Assembly: GCF_932526225.1 (NCBI RefSeq)
Contig: NC_064034.1
Span: 18,096,717-18,160,716 of the forward strand
Source of the DNA: Nematostella vectensis
Lineage: Eukaryota > Cnidaria > Anthozoa > Actiniaria > Edwardsiidae
Direction of reading: 5' to 3'
Length of the DNA: 64,000 nt
Positions within the stretch are counted from its first letter, which is position 1; each line of letters begins with the position of its first letter. Positions 25,401 to 33,699 of this stretch are shown here, in pieces. Position numbers and translations under genes: made by a program. The notes under the pieces were generated by a model. It saw only the letters and a list, made by a program, of their open reading frames with translations, was not told where the DNA came from and ran no database searches.

Positions 25401-28400
25401 TGATGTATTTCCCCAGACCTCTTGCCTTTGCCCCACGGCCAACCACAGGTATCCCGAGCAGATCCCAACTAGACTGTTATTGTCACTTTGTTTGGGTACA
25501 AATGTTTATTTTTTGTTGTTGTTTCAGTACATCGTCACAGAGTCTACAGTCAAGATGGACATCCCCGAGCTAACGCATGCGCTGTGCTGGTCGGCCGTGC
25601 CTCCAGTACAAGCCATCGCCTTCTTCTCACAACAATACCCTCCTCATCCTCTGACAGCTCAGTACGCGATCCGCGTCCTGCAGTCCTTCCCGCCCGATTC
25701 CATTCTTATTTATATCCCACAACTTGTTCAGGCGACGCGTTATGATGCGCTTGGTTTTGTTACGGAGTACATCATTTGGGCCGCACAGCATTCACAGTTA
25801 CTAGCCCACCAGGTAAAGTAGTATATAGTGGCTGATTTCAGGGCGTTTTTAAACTGGGCTCGTTGCGGCGTAAGTGTAGGTGTTACATAGATTCACATAG
25901 CATCTTATTGCATCTGTAAACAGCTGTGGCCTTTTATACCGCAAGAGAACAAGTCAAGTCATACACATAGAACACTTAGGTTTACATATTTGTTTTTTTA
26001 CTCCATCAGTTGATCTGGAACATGAAGACCAACATGTTCGTGGACGAGGAGGGCCTTCACAAGGACTCGCAGATCGGTGACCATCTGGACCAGCTCATCG
26101 GGCGAATCACGAGCACCGTGTCTGGACCAGAACGCGATTTCTACACACGAGAGTTCGAGTTCTTTGACAAAGTCACCAACATATCTGCCGTTATCAAGTA
26201 AGATCCCTTATGATCCCTTAAGATCCGTTATCAAGTAAGATCCCTTATGATCCCTTAAGATCCGTTATCGAGTAAGATCCCTTATGATCCCTTAAGATCC
26301 ATTATCAAGTAAGATCCCTTATGATCCCTTAAAATCCGTTATCAAGTAAGATCCCTTATGATCCCTTAAGATCCGTTATCAAGTAAGATCCCTTATGATC
26401 CCTTAAGATCCGTTATCAAGTAAGATCCCTTATGATCCCTCAAGATCCGTTATCAAGTAAGATCCCTTATGATCCCTTAAGATCCGTTATCGAGTAAGAT
26501 CCCTTATGATCCCTTAAGATCCGTTATCAAGTAAGATCCCTTATGATCCCTTAAAATCCGTTATCAAGTAAGATCCCTTATGATCCCTTAAGATCCGTTA
26601 TCAAGTAAGATCCCTTATGATCCCTCAAGATCCGTTATCAAGTAAGATCCCTTATGATCCCTTAAGATCCGTTATCAAGTAAGATCTCTTATGATCCCTT
26701 AAGATCCGTTATCAAGTAAGATCCCTTATGATCCCTTAAGATCCGTTATCAAGTAAGATCCCTTATGCTTGTATATCACATGACACACGCCAATCACGCG
26801 CACTCCGTCTATCACACACTAATCACTCTTGTATCATGTCTATCACAGACGAGACACGCATGTTTTATGTGTTTATCACACACCAAGCACACGTGTCACG
26901 TTTCTGTCACACCAATAACACACGTATAACGTGTCCCTATCACACATCTATGCCGAGCGTCTCTCAAAACGCTGGTCATCGCGGGTATCAAATACCACAT
27001 GCCTATCACATGAATGGCGTATTCAAATCGTTGTCTTTTTTGTTGCTTGATGCTTTCAATAATTTTTATTATTAGGCAGTCTCTATTTTTGCCTTGGAAT
27101 AATTTATTTACACTTTGAAAGCTTTGTGCTTTTTACGATGTTTTCATGTCAAGGGGTAATTGGGGATTCGTTGTTTAAACTATTTTATGTGGTTCCTATA
27201 AGTTGCGTATCACTTAAGTTACGTAGTCAGACGTTTCTGTGTGTTTTGTCCTCCTCTACTTCACACAAATTCGTAATCTATCCTCATCAGAGGTATGAGA
27301 ATATAAACTCTCTGCAGGCCATTCCCGAAGGGTCCCGAGCGCAAAGAGGCGTGTCTTAGGGCGCTGGGTGATATCCGGGCCGAGAAGGGCGTGTACCTGC
27401 CTAGCAACCCCGAGGCGATGGTGCTCGAGATTGACCAGACTTCCGGTACGCCCATGCAGAGTGCGGCAAAGGCGCCATTCCTCGCCAAGTTCAAGGTCAA
27501 GCGCATGGGCATCGCTGAGCTAGAGAGCATCAACGTCAAAAAAGGTGCTGACCGGGCTTGGTATCTGTGGTGCTAGAAGGGCAGTTGTAGCCCATAACTG
27601 TTGTATTTAAGAAGTGCTGGTGTTCCTGTGGTATTTAGAGGATCATTCTATTAGCGGAGTTTGAGCTAGAGAGCATCAACGTAAAAAAGGTGCAGAAAGG
27701 GATTGGTATACCTGCGGTGCTAGAAGGGCAGAAGGGCAGTTGCCCATAACTGTTGTATATAAGGAGTGCTGGTATCCCTGTTGTATAAAGAGGATGATCA
27801 TATTAATGAAGTTGTGGTATCCCTGTGGTATTATAAAGGCTGGTTGTACTTGTGGAAGCATGAATGTTGCTAAAGCTTCCTTAACATTTCCCCTTTTACT
27901 CATGCAGTATCCTTCATTAACTGAATTGTTCTTGTGCAGATTTTCCCTGTGACTCAGATGAGGCGAACCAGGAAAACCCTAACGTGTACTGGCAGGCGGC
28001 CATCTTCAAGGTCGGCGATGACGTACGACAGGTGAGTATCGAACAAACAACGTGACTCCTGCGGCACGTTAGTCCGTTATTGTTGACACTTGTCTTGTTC
28101 TAGTCTTAATCTCATTTCAGGACATACTCGCGCTGCAAGTTATTCCGAAATTGTCGACACGAGTCTTTATCTGGTCTATTTCTCATTTCAGGACATACTC
28201 ATCTCTGCATGTTATTCCGTTATTGTCGACATAAGTTCTGATCTTGTCTCGATCTCCTTTTAGGAAATGCTCGCGCTGCAATGTTATTTTGTTGTTGTCG
28301 ACACTAGTCTTGACCCAGTCTTGATCTCGTTTCAGGACATGCTCGCGCTGCAAGTTATTTCTCTGTTCAAGAACATATTCGAGCAGGTCGGTCTGGACGT

Positions 28401-31400
28401 GTACCTCAAGCCCTATAGAGTAGTGGCCACCTCGCCAGGGGTAAGATTTATAGAAATTATGATCTCTTGTCGACAGCCTTGGATCTCTTGTCGACATCCT
28501 TGGATCTCTTGTCGACAGCCTTGGATCTCTTGTCGACAGCCTTGGATCTCTTGTCGACAGCCTTGGATCTCTTGTCGACAGCCCTCGATCTCTTGTTGAC
28601 ATCCTTCGATTTCTTGTTGACAACCTTGGATCTCATGCTGACAACCGTGGATTTTATGTTGACAGCCCTCGATCTCATGTCGACAGCCTTGGATCTCTTG
28701 TCGACATCCTTGGATCTCTTGTCGACAGCCTTGGATCTCATGTCGACAGCCTAGGATCTCTTGTCGACAGCGTTGGATCTCTTGTCGACAGCGTTGGATC
28801 TCTTGTCGACAGCCTTGGATCTTTTGTCGGCAGCCTTGAATCTCTTGTCGACAGCCTTGGATCTCATGTCGACATCCTTGGATCTCATGTCGACAGCCTT
28901 GGATCTCTTGTCGACAGCCTTGGATCTCATGTCGATAGCCTTGAATCTCTTGTCGACAACCTTGGATCTCTTGTCGACAGCCTTGGATCTCTTGTCGACA
29001 GCCTTGAATCTCTTGTCGACAGCCTTGGATCTCATATCGACAGCCTTGGATCTCATGTCGACAGCCTTGGATCTCTTGTCGACAGCCTTGGGTCTCTTGT
29101 CGACAGCCTTGGATCTCATGTCGACAGCCTTGGATCTCTTGTCGACAGCCTTGGATCTCATGTCGACAGCCTTGGATCTCTTGTCGACAGCCTTGGATCT
29201 CATGTCGACAGCCTTGGATCTCTTGTCGACAGCCTTGGATCTCATGTCGACAGCCTTGGATCTCTTGTTGACAGCCTTGGATCTCATGTCGACAGCCTTG
29301 GATCTCATGTCGACAGCCTTGGATCTCATGTCGACAGCCTTGGATCTCATGTCGACAGCCTTGGATCTCTTGTCGACAGCCTTCGATCTCTTGTTGACAA
29401 CCTTCGATTTCTTGTTGACAACCTTGGATCTCATGCTGACAACCGTGGATTTTATGTTGACAGCCCTCGATCTCATGTTGACAGCCTTGGGTCTCTTGTC
29501 GACAGCCTTGGATCTCTTGTCGGCAGCCTTGGATCTCTTGTCGACAGCATTGGATCTCATGTTGACAACTTTGGATCTCATGCTGACAACTGTGGATTTC
29601 ATGTTGACAGCCCTCGATCTCTTGTTGACAGCCTTGAATTTCTTGTTGACAACCTTGGATCTCTTGTCGACAGCATTGGATCTCATGTTGACAACTCAAC
29701 CTTGATCGACAGCCTTGGATCTCTTGTCGGCAGCCTTGGATCTCTTGTCGACAGCATTGGATCTCATGTTGACAACTTTGGATCTCATGCTGACAACTGT
29801 GGATTTCATGTTGACAGCCCTCGATCTCTTGTTGACAGCCTTGAATTTCTTGTTGACAACCTTGGATCGCATGTTTACAACCTTGGATCTCATGTTGACA
29901 ACCTTGGATCTCATGTTGACAACCTTCCATTTCTTGTTGAAAACCTTCCATTTCTTGTTGAAAACCCTCGACCTCTTGTTGACAACCTTCATTCTCATGT
30001 TGAAAAACTTCGATATATATTACCGTGCGATACCGGCAAGAACCATTATTAAGAGGTAGTGGGAGTTGTTATGGTTGTCAAGGGAGATTAGGGGTTGCTA
30101 AGTAGCATAATAGGTACCTACAATAGTAGGTAGAGTGATTGAAGGTAGATGAATTTACCCATACTCTTCAACCTATCACTAACCCCCTCCCCCTTTCCTT
30201 TCTTAGTGTGGTGTCATCGAGTGCGTGCCCGACTCCAAGTCACGTGACCAGCTAGGGCGTCAGACCGAGGTGGACTTGTACGAGTACTACTTGAAGACGT
30301 ACGGAGATGAAAGTACGCCTGCCTTCCAACAGGTAACGCGGGCTACCTGTGATGATATTTATTGGTTTCCGGCACGTCTTTCTGAACCATTTCTTTAGAA
30401 TTTACTTTTGTGAATAATACATCTCTAGTTTTTACTTAAAACTTAAAGGGGACCCCGGGTGGCGTAGTTGGCAGAACATCGAGTTAGTTCAATAGGCACG
30501 GTCAAATAGTCTTAACTACTCCCGGTGTAACCGCACTCCTAAAACGTTATCAAATACACTCTGTTTTACAGGCCCGGTCGAACTTTATAAAGAGCATGGC
30601 GGCGTACTCCATAGTAAGCTTCTTGTTGCAGATTAAGGATCGTCATAATGGCAACCTGATGCTGGATAGAGAAGGCCATATTATTCATATCGGTTAGTCC
30701 CATGTAGTATTAAGCACTCTAAAAGGTTCAAGTTTAATTCTTAAGTTACCTTCTGTATTTACTTGTTTGTTGTGTGCGTTTCGATGCCAGTCAAATTTTA
30801 GACTAATTTTTAAAGAAACGTAACGGAAAGGATGTTTACACGAAACCTTAGGAATTTGTTCTCTGTATTTACACGGGTTTTCTTACAATAAGCGGTAGTT
30901 TTTTGTTTGTTTGTTTGATTAGCCTGGTCTCATATTTATACAGAACGTGCAACAAAACAATCTTAAAACGGTCTTGGACTGGTACATAGTCAGGAGGCGT
31001 TAGACTTGAGGTTTATATTTGAGGAGTGTGCACTAAATATGACTTGTCTCAGATTTTGGATTCATGTTCGAGTCGTCTCCGGGTGGTAACCTGGGTTTTG
31101 AGCCGGACATGAAGATTTCCCACGAGATGGTTATGATCATGGGTGGTACCATGGAGTCCCCACCTTTCAGGCAAGTACTATTGAGGCACGGTTAATAACC
31201 TTTCCAGAAGACCACGCTAGAAGAAGCGAAGAGCTAAGGAAACAAGATGAGAAAAGATAAGGAGAAGAGAATGGAAGGAAAGGGTGGAGGTGACAGGAAT
31301 AGGGGTAGAAGAAACGCGAGGGGAGTGGGGGGAGACAAAATAGTGGAAAAAAGAATTAAGGAAAATGAGAGAGACCATGTTCAATGAGAACCATTCTCAT

Positions 31401-33222
31401 ACTGAATTGTATCCCTGTTGCAGGTGGTTTATGGACCTATGTGTCAAGTCCTATCTAGCAGTAAGGTAAATACCCCTCTGATATTATTCGCTTTTCTCGC
31501 TATCCTTGTTTTGTACGTTTTACAATTTTTGTTATTGTTGTTTTTAGTAGTGAGGTCGGTGATAATGACAACAATGACAATGTCATATTTGAGTGTATAA
31601 TTGACATTAGTATATGAAACTCGGGAACCTCGCAAGAACAATCGATTTGATTGATTGAGAAACTAGAGATAAAATGCAATATACACCCATCCACCTCAAT
31701 GGAAATGGTATAATTGTTGATTAGACAAACAACGCACAGTGTGACAAATAAGGACCCTCAAAATAATAAAATCGAGATCAATGATGTAAATGTTTATAAT
31801 TTGTTCATTTTTGTGAATTTTTATTTATATGAGTATATTATGATCAAGAAAAGCAGATACTTTACATTTTATCATTCTGTTTGTTCAGACCCTACCAGGA
31901 GGCGCTCGTGTCTCTAGTCGCCTTGATGTTAGACACAGGGTTACCATGCTTTCGGGGCGAGACACTTAAACGCCTCAGGTCAGTATTACAGACTTATAGG
32001 TATGTCGTAGCGAAGATGTTAGACACAGTGTTATCATGCTTTCGGGGCGAGACACTTTAACGCCCCAGGTCAGTATTACAGACTTTTGTATGCCGTAGCC
32101 TTGATGTTAGACACAGTGTTATCATGCTTTCGGGGCGAGACACTTAAACGCCCCAGGTCAGTATTACAGACCTTTAGGTATGTCGTAGCAATGATGTTGG
32201 ACACAGTGTTACCATTGTTTCCGGGGGGGGATTCAACGTCTATGATTTCTTAATATTCATATGAAAGACATCCAAAAAGTTGTTCAAATTTCGAAAATAA
32301 CTACCTCAAATATTCTTTCGCCAGTACATCAACAGCTTTCCCAAATTAGCCGATGGAGATATATGTTTTTCCACGTAGGTATTTTACTAAGGCATTTCCA
32401 AGGCTAGACGCCTTAAAGCCTAGTTACATAATATACAGTTGCTTTGACAAAAGGTTGTCGTCAACCGGCTTTGCGACTACTCGACAAGCCCGCATGTTAG
32501 CATGGGTAAAGAAAGACTGAAGCGCCTAGCAACATATATTAGCCACTGCATAGCTTCAGACTTAGACGCGGTAGCAGTAGCTAATATATGCAGCTAGGCG
32601 CTTCAGTAATTTTTACCCATGCTTACATGCGGGCTAGTCGCGAAGCCGGTTCGACGACAACCTTTTGTCAAACGACTGTATATCCTCGGCTTCACGATGT
32701 GACGTTATCATCATGTTCCAGGGCGAGGTTCAGCCCAGCGCAAAGCGAGAAGGAAGCTGCTACCTACATGTCCAAGGTCATCCGGGACTCCTACCTCAAC
32801 TACAGGTCAGCAGTGTTCCTATGGTTCCTATGGTAACGTGACTGGCCATGCCAGTCCATGGGCGTGTCTAGAGACAAACGCAGGGCGGGGTCCAGAGTAG
32901 TAGTTCACTGACCACGTGACAGGCTTAAATCGACATCCTTAGCTCTGGTAATAGATCACTAGATATATCTGAATTTTTTTCTATCCAAATACACGCATAA
33001 AATTAACCGTCTACTTAACCTACCAACAAAGAGGTCAACCGGATTCGAACTCATCTGGTCACATGAGCAGGGTTGGGTCCGGACCCTCTCAGGACACGCC
33101 CCTGCAGTCTAAGTGGCAGTGTTTCCTTATTTGTATGTATGTTGAATTGGTGTTTTCCCTTTTTTTACAGGACACGAGTTTATGACCTTATCCAGCTGGC
33201 GCAAAACCAGATTCCCTGCTAG
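1613..33222 (+). CDS. PI4KA: Phosphatidylinositol 4-kinase alpha, 36 exons, 5' end outside the window
   Basis: PI4KA phosphorylates phosphatidylinositol to PI4P at the plasma membrane, normally in complex with TTC7, FAM126/hyccin and EFR3. I located 36 exons by similarity to animal PI4KA and splice consensus; their coordinates are in the four block entries that follow. They sum to 5925 bp (1974 residues plus stop) with every junction phase consistent, so no exon between the first and last seems missing. Human PI4KA is about 2100 residues, so roughly the first 60 or so residues, with the initiator ATG, lie upstream. The first ATG in the first visible exon (1622) is internal: the three preceding codons also match the family, so it is not the start. 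All introns are GT-AG except one GC-AG. Tandem repeats built from exon junctions crowd this gene. A possible poly(A) signal lies at 33687-33692. Confidence 0.96.
2101..2132. repeat. (GAT)n microsatellite
   Basis: About ten ATG/GAT trinucleotide copies lie in the intron after PI4KA exon 1. A 16-base G run at 2286-2301 lies in the same intron. I see nothing functional. Confidence 0.95.
3510..4163. mobile_element. Hairpin split by a nested MITE insertion
   Basis: TACTCACTATCTAT at 3510-3523 has its exact reverse complement at about 4150-4163. Between them sits an insertion at 3528-4141. Its own ends are inverted (CAGGGCTTCTG on the left, CGGGGCTTCTG on the reverse of the right end) and it is flanked by ATTAAG at 3522-3527 and 4142-4147. 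Removing the insertion and one ATTAAG leaves a 14-bp stem with a 6-base loop. The insertion carries several CGCGTAAT-like subterminal motifs and no coding capacity. The CAG start recalls hAT elements, but a 6-7 bp duplication is shorter than the hAT standard of 8, so I leave the superfamily open. Confidence 0.7.
4484..4592. mobile_element. Foldback element, about 48-bp arms
   Basis: The arms at about 4484-4531 and 4545-4592 are nearly perfect inverted repeats (outer motif AACAATTAGACTACTTGTTC) around a short loop. It lies in the intron between PI4KA exons 3 and 4. It could be a minimal MITE or simply a hairpin. No target duplication was resolved. Confidence 0.7.
5117..5175. repeat. (GAAT)n microsatellite
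   Basis: Roughly fourteen copies of a tetranucleotide with one interruption, in the intron before PI4KA exon 5. Confidence 0.95.
7385..16078. repeat. 42-bp minisatellite seeded at the PI4KA exon 8 donor, about 205 copies
   Basis: Each 42-bp unit consists of the last 35 bases of exon 8 (starting TAGAGCAGCTAGG) followed by the first 7 bases of the intron (GTAAGCA), tandemly repeated for 8.7 kb. The first, exonic copy is at 7386-7420. Most units therefore keep an exon end plus a GTAAGC donor in the same phase. Variants seen include GTGAGC, GTTAGC, GTAAGG, GTAATC and GGAAGC (donor lost). About twenty copies are 41 bp because an A is missing (GTAGCA), which shifts the frame. Long ORFs on both strands (period [14 protein letters not shown] on plus, [14 protein letters not shown] on minus) follow from a stop-free unit whose length is a multiple of three. 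A single decayed copy with an intact CTCGGTAAGC lies beyond the array at about 16149-16178. Confidence 0.97.
16240..23171 (+). CDS. PI4KA: PI4KA exons 9-20 (central solenoid and dimerisation region)
   Basis: Exons: 16240-16349, 17021-17180, 17641-17931, 18653-18863, 19031-19226, 19698-19782, 20328-20498, 20882-21094, 21691-21859, 22318-22445, 22608-22811, 22963-23171. Strongly conserved stretches include [20 protein letters not shown] (exon 10), [12 protein letters not shown] (exon 11), [17 protein letters not shown] (exon 13), [15 protein letters not shown] (exon 16) and [17 protein letters not shown] (exon 19). Exon 13 ends two bases into a Lys codon completed by exon 14, which fixes that donor at 19226. 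Exon 20 ends two bases into a codon, which fixes the exon 21 acceptor among many copies. The assignment is secure; the boundaries are by eye. Confidence 0.94.
17368..17470. repeat. Short imperfect tandem repeat, about 38 bp, three copies
   Basis: Three diverging copies of a unit containing GGTTTGGCTACCTTTCA lie in the intron between PI4KA exons 10 and 11. I see no relation to either exon edge. Confidence 0.7.
18177..18322. mobile_element. Foldback MITE, about 58-bp arms
   Basis: The arms at 18177-18235 and 18264-18322 are close inverted repeats (outer GCCTGCAAGCCGG against the reverse complement of CCGGATTGCAGGC) around a GC-rich loop of about 28 bases. It lies in the intron between PI4KA exons 11 and 12. 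No clean target duplication was seen and it has no coding capacity. Confidence 0.75.
19166..19320. repeat. Degenerate duplication of the PI4KA exon 13 end and donor
   Basis: Just inside the intron, 19256-19320 repeats decayed versions of the exon 13 3' end: CCATAAGTAAGCC resembles the exon-donor junction CGATAAGTAAGT, and CATCTGCAAGCACATCC with CACCGTGTCGCCGAT resembles the exonic CATCTGCACAAGCGAATCC with CCGTGTGGCTGAT. One extra copy is visible. Divergence is substantial, so it is an old event. Confidence 0.6.
20575..20825. repeat. Degenerate tandem repeat, about 30-35 bp
   Basis: Poorly conserved copies of an ACCGACCCTGTGTAAACAGG-like unit fill most of the intron between PI4KA exons 15 and 16, roughly seven copies. 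It shows no link to the exon edges. Confidence 0.6.
21434..21720. repeat. Repeat seeded at the PI4KA exon 17 acceptor, about five copies
   Basis: Four imperfect copies of about 55-65 bp precede the real exon 17 start at 21691. Each carries a TTGCTCTATCGTCAG-like acceptor segment followed by a decayed copy of the first exonic bases (GATGGTTGACATGATGGCGG, compared with the true ATTGTTGGCATGATGGCG). Similarity falls off away from the exon. Only the last copy keeps the reading frame that matches the protein family. Confidence 0.8.
23245..23665. repeat. 48-bp repeat seeded at the PI4KA exon 21 acceptor, about eight copies
   Basis: Each unit of 48 (occasionally 49) bp runs from one TTGTGTAG acceptor to the next and begins with a copy of the first bases of exon 21 (T[A/G]TCAAGCCTA). 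The last copies, from about 23501, are open and in frame with exon 21 (period ending [10 protein letters not shown]), so use of an upstream acceptor would add 16 residues per unit. The real start is taken at 23653 because it completes the split codon from exon 20 and matches family length. Confidence 0.9.
23653..25812 (+). CDS. PI4KA: PI4KA exons 21-25 (linker and helical PIK-type domain)
   Basis: Exons: 23653-23857, 24557-24769, 24971-25089, 25208-25298, 25528-25812. Exon 21 contains [16 protein letters not shown] and exon 22 begins [12 protein letters not shown], matching the family's serine-rich loop and following helices. Exon 25 contains [20 protein letters not shown] and [20 protein letters not shown], the helical domain that packs on the kinase. 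Exons 21, 22 and 23 each sit directly downstream of imperfect repeats that copy their own acceptor and first bases, so the upstream copies are decoy or alternative acceptors. Phase with exon 20 requires the acceptor at 23651-23652 for exon 21. Confidence 0.93.
24345..24565. repeat. Repeat seeded at the PI4KA exon 22 acceptor, about six copies
   Basis: The sequence CACCACAGGGTAACC and variants recurs every 35-55 bases up to the true acceptor CACCACAG at 24549-24556, where exon 22 begins GGCAACCG. Each copy reproduces the acceptor and the first exonic bases. A 16-base C run at 24371-24386 interrupts the array. Confidence 0.8.
24845..24995. repeat. Repeat seeded at the PI4KA exon 23 acceptor, three copies
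   Basis: Two imperfect copies (around 24860 and 24917) of a unit ending in GACCAG plus GATGAGACGTCGATGAATAA-like sequence precede the true acceptor at 24969-24970 and exon 23 start GGTGAGACATCGATGACTAA. About 22 exonic bases are copied in each. Confidence 0.85.
26010..33222 (+). CDS. PI4KA: PI4KA exons 26-36 (lipid kinase domain to stop)
   Basis: Exons: 26010-26197, 27318-27544, 27940-28031, 28336-28440, 30207-30332, 30572-30692, 31053-31170, 31424-31465, 31889-31978, 32722-32805, 33171-33222. The kinase domain shows [20 protein letters not shown] (exon 27), the ATP-binding Lys in AIFKVGDD (exon 28), [10 protein letters not shown] (exon 29), the catalytic loop DRHNGN (exon 31) and [15 protein letters not shown] spanning exons 31-32. 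All catalytic residues expected of a PI 4-kinase are present, so the enzyme should be active. Exon 32 ends at a GC donor. Exon 33 is a 42-bp microexon. The protein ends in QNQIPC, where vertebrate PI4KA ends in an aromatic residue. The exon 27 donor (G then GTGCTG) is weak. Confidence 0.95.
26187..26766. repeat. 37-bp repeat seeded at the PI4KA exon 26 donor, about 15 copies
   Basis: Each unit contains the last ten or so bases of exon 26 (CCGTTATCAA), then GTAAGATCCC and further intronic sequence. Every copy thus offers a donor. Unlike the 42-bp array, 37 is not a multiple of three, and reading past the true exon end gives an immediate TAA, so use of later donors would truncate the protein. 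Copies are highly uniform, suggesting recent expansion. Confidence 0.93.
27515..27850. repeat. Duplication of the PI4KA exon 27 end and donor, about 140-bp unit
   Basis: The exon 27 end GAGCTAGAGAGCATCAACG plus its G/GTGC donor recurs at about 27663-27692, followed by the same intronic stretch (GTGCTAGAAGGGCAG, CCCATAACTGTTGTAT). There are two copies plus a partial third. Confidence 0.85.
28100..28362. repeat. 71-bp repeat seeded at the PI4KA exon 29 acceptor, four copies
   Basis: Three imperfect copies of the acceptor TTTCAG plus GACATACTCGCGCTGCAAG-like exon start, each followed by GTTATTGTCGACAC-type intronic sequence, precede the true exon 29 at 28336 (GACATGCTCGCGCTGCAAG). About 25 exonic bases are included per copy. 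Confidence 0.88.
28457..30010. repeat. 21-bp minisatellite in the intron after PI4KA exon 29, about 73 copies
   Basis: The unit is GATCTCTTGTCGACAGCCTTG with CTCATG, TTGTTGACA and other variants, filling most of the intron between exons 29 and 30. A longer block of variants beginning with the GCCCTCGATCTC type recurs several times, showing segmental duplication. The unit resembles the GTCGACACTAGTCTTGATCT stretch in the intronic part of the neighbouring exon 29 acceptor repeat, so the two may share an origin. Long ORFs on both strands are artefacts of the 21-bp period. Confidence 0.93.
31171..31172 (+). promoter_or_regulatory. PI4KA: GC splice donor of PI4KA intron 32
   Basis: Exon 32 ends CCTTTCAG at 31170 and the intron begins GCAAGT, a GC-AG intron with an otherwise perfect donor consensus. 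The next exon (31424) completes the Arg codon and continues [13 protein letters not shown] as the family requires, so the junction is well supported. Confidence 0.85.
31925..32215. repeat. About 90-bp repeat seeded at the PI4KA exon 34 donor, four copies
   Basis: The last roughly 54 exonic bases (GATGTTAGACACAGGGTTAC onward) with the donor CAGGTCAGTATTACAG are repeated twice more in full and once in part. The fourth copy breaks down in a G run. The duplicated exon ends carry substitutions such as GGG to GTG. Confidence 0.9.
32431..32683. mobile_element. Foldback MITE, about 115-bp arms
   Basis: Long inverted repeats (outer ATATACAGT, then TTTGACAAAAGGTTGTCGTC) make almost the whole 253 bp a hairpin. 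It lies in the intron between PI4KA exons 34 and 35. There is no coding capacity and no clear target duplication. Confidence 0.8.
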
Positions 33223-33418
33223 ACAACGTGATTTAGGGGGGAGTAAGATTTACTGATAACTCGTCAAGGGTATACTCTCCTGCGCATGGCTTTCAGATTA
33301 CCTGCTAGACAACGTGATTTGAGGGAGAGTAATATTTACTGATAACTCATCAAGGGTATACTCTCCTGCGCATGGCTTTCAGATTACCTGCTAGACAACG
33401 TGATTTGAGGGAGAGTTT
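33208..33418. repeat. 86-bp repeat seeded at the PI4KA stop codon, 2.5 copies
   Basis: The final coding bases and stop (CAGATTCCCTGCTAG) followed by about 70 bases of 3' UTR are repeated at about 33294 and 33380 with small changes (CAGATTACCTGCTAG). The terminal exon edge is thus amplified in the same style as the splice junctions. The protein is unaffected because the first stop is retained. Confidence 0.9.
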
Positions 33419-33686
33419 CCTTTGCGTCACGTAGCCACCATTAATGAACATTGGATAACGCTAAACGAACGAGCTTCGTTGACGACAATGAAGACTGTGC
33501 CGTGTAGAATGTGGTGATAATCTTATTTACAGCCGGTTAAAAGCGTCTTTATAAATAATTATTTAATTGAATCATATAGTATCAACGAATTTTAATGTTA
33601 TATGTACAAAGTAAGAAAAAGGTAGATAATGGAAAAAGAGAGAGCTCAATCCTGATAGTTCATTATTATGGTTTCACCGTTACACT

Positions 33687-33692
33687 AATAAA
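33687..33692 (+). terminator. Putative PI4KA poly(A) signal
   Basis: AATAAA lies about 465 bases after the PI4KA stop. It is the first canonical hexamer I see downstream. Its use is inferred only from position. Confidence 0.4.
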
Positions 33693-33699
33693 CCAATTC

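Noticed and set aside
28413-30059. Overlapping long ORFs in both strands (periods such as CRQEIQG and STALDLL)
   Set aside because: A by-product of the 21-bp minisatellite. The true PI4KA exon 29 ends at 28440 with a good donor and exon 30 is found at 30207.
30447-30530. A third tRNA-derived SINE (GGGTGGCGTAGTTGGC resembles an A box)
   Set aside because: No B box or body recognisable. At most a fragment, too weak to annotate.
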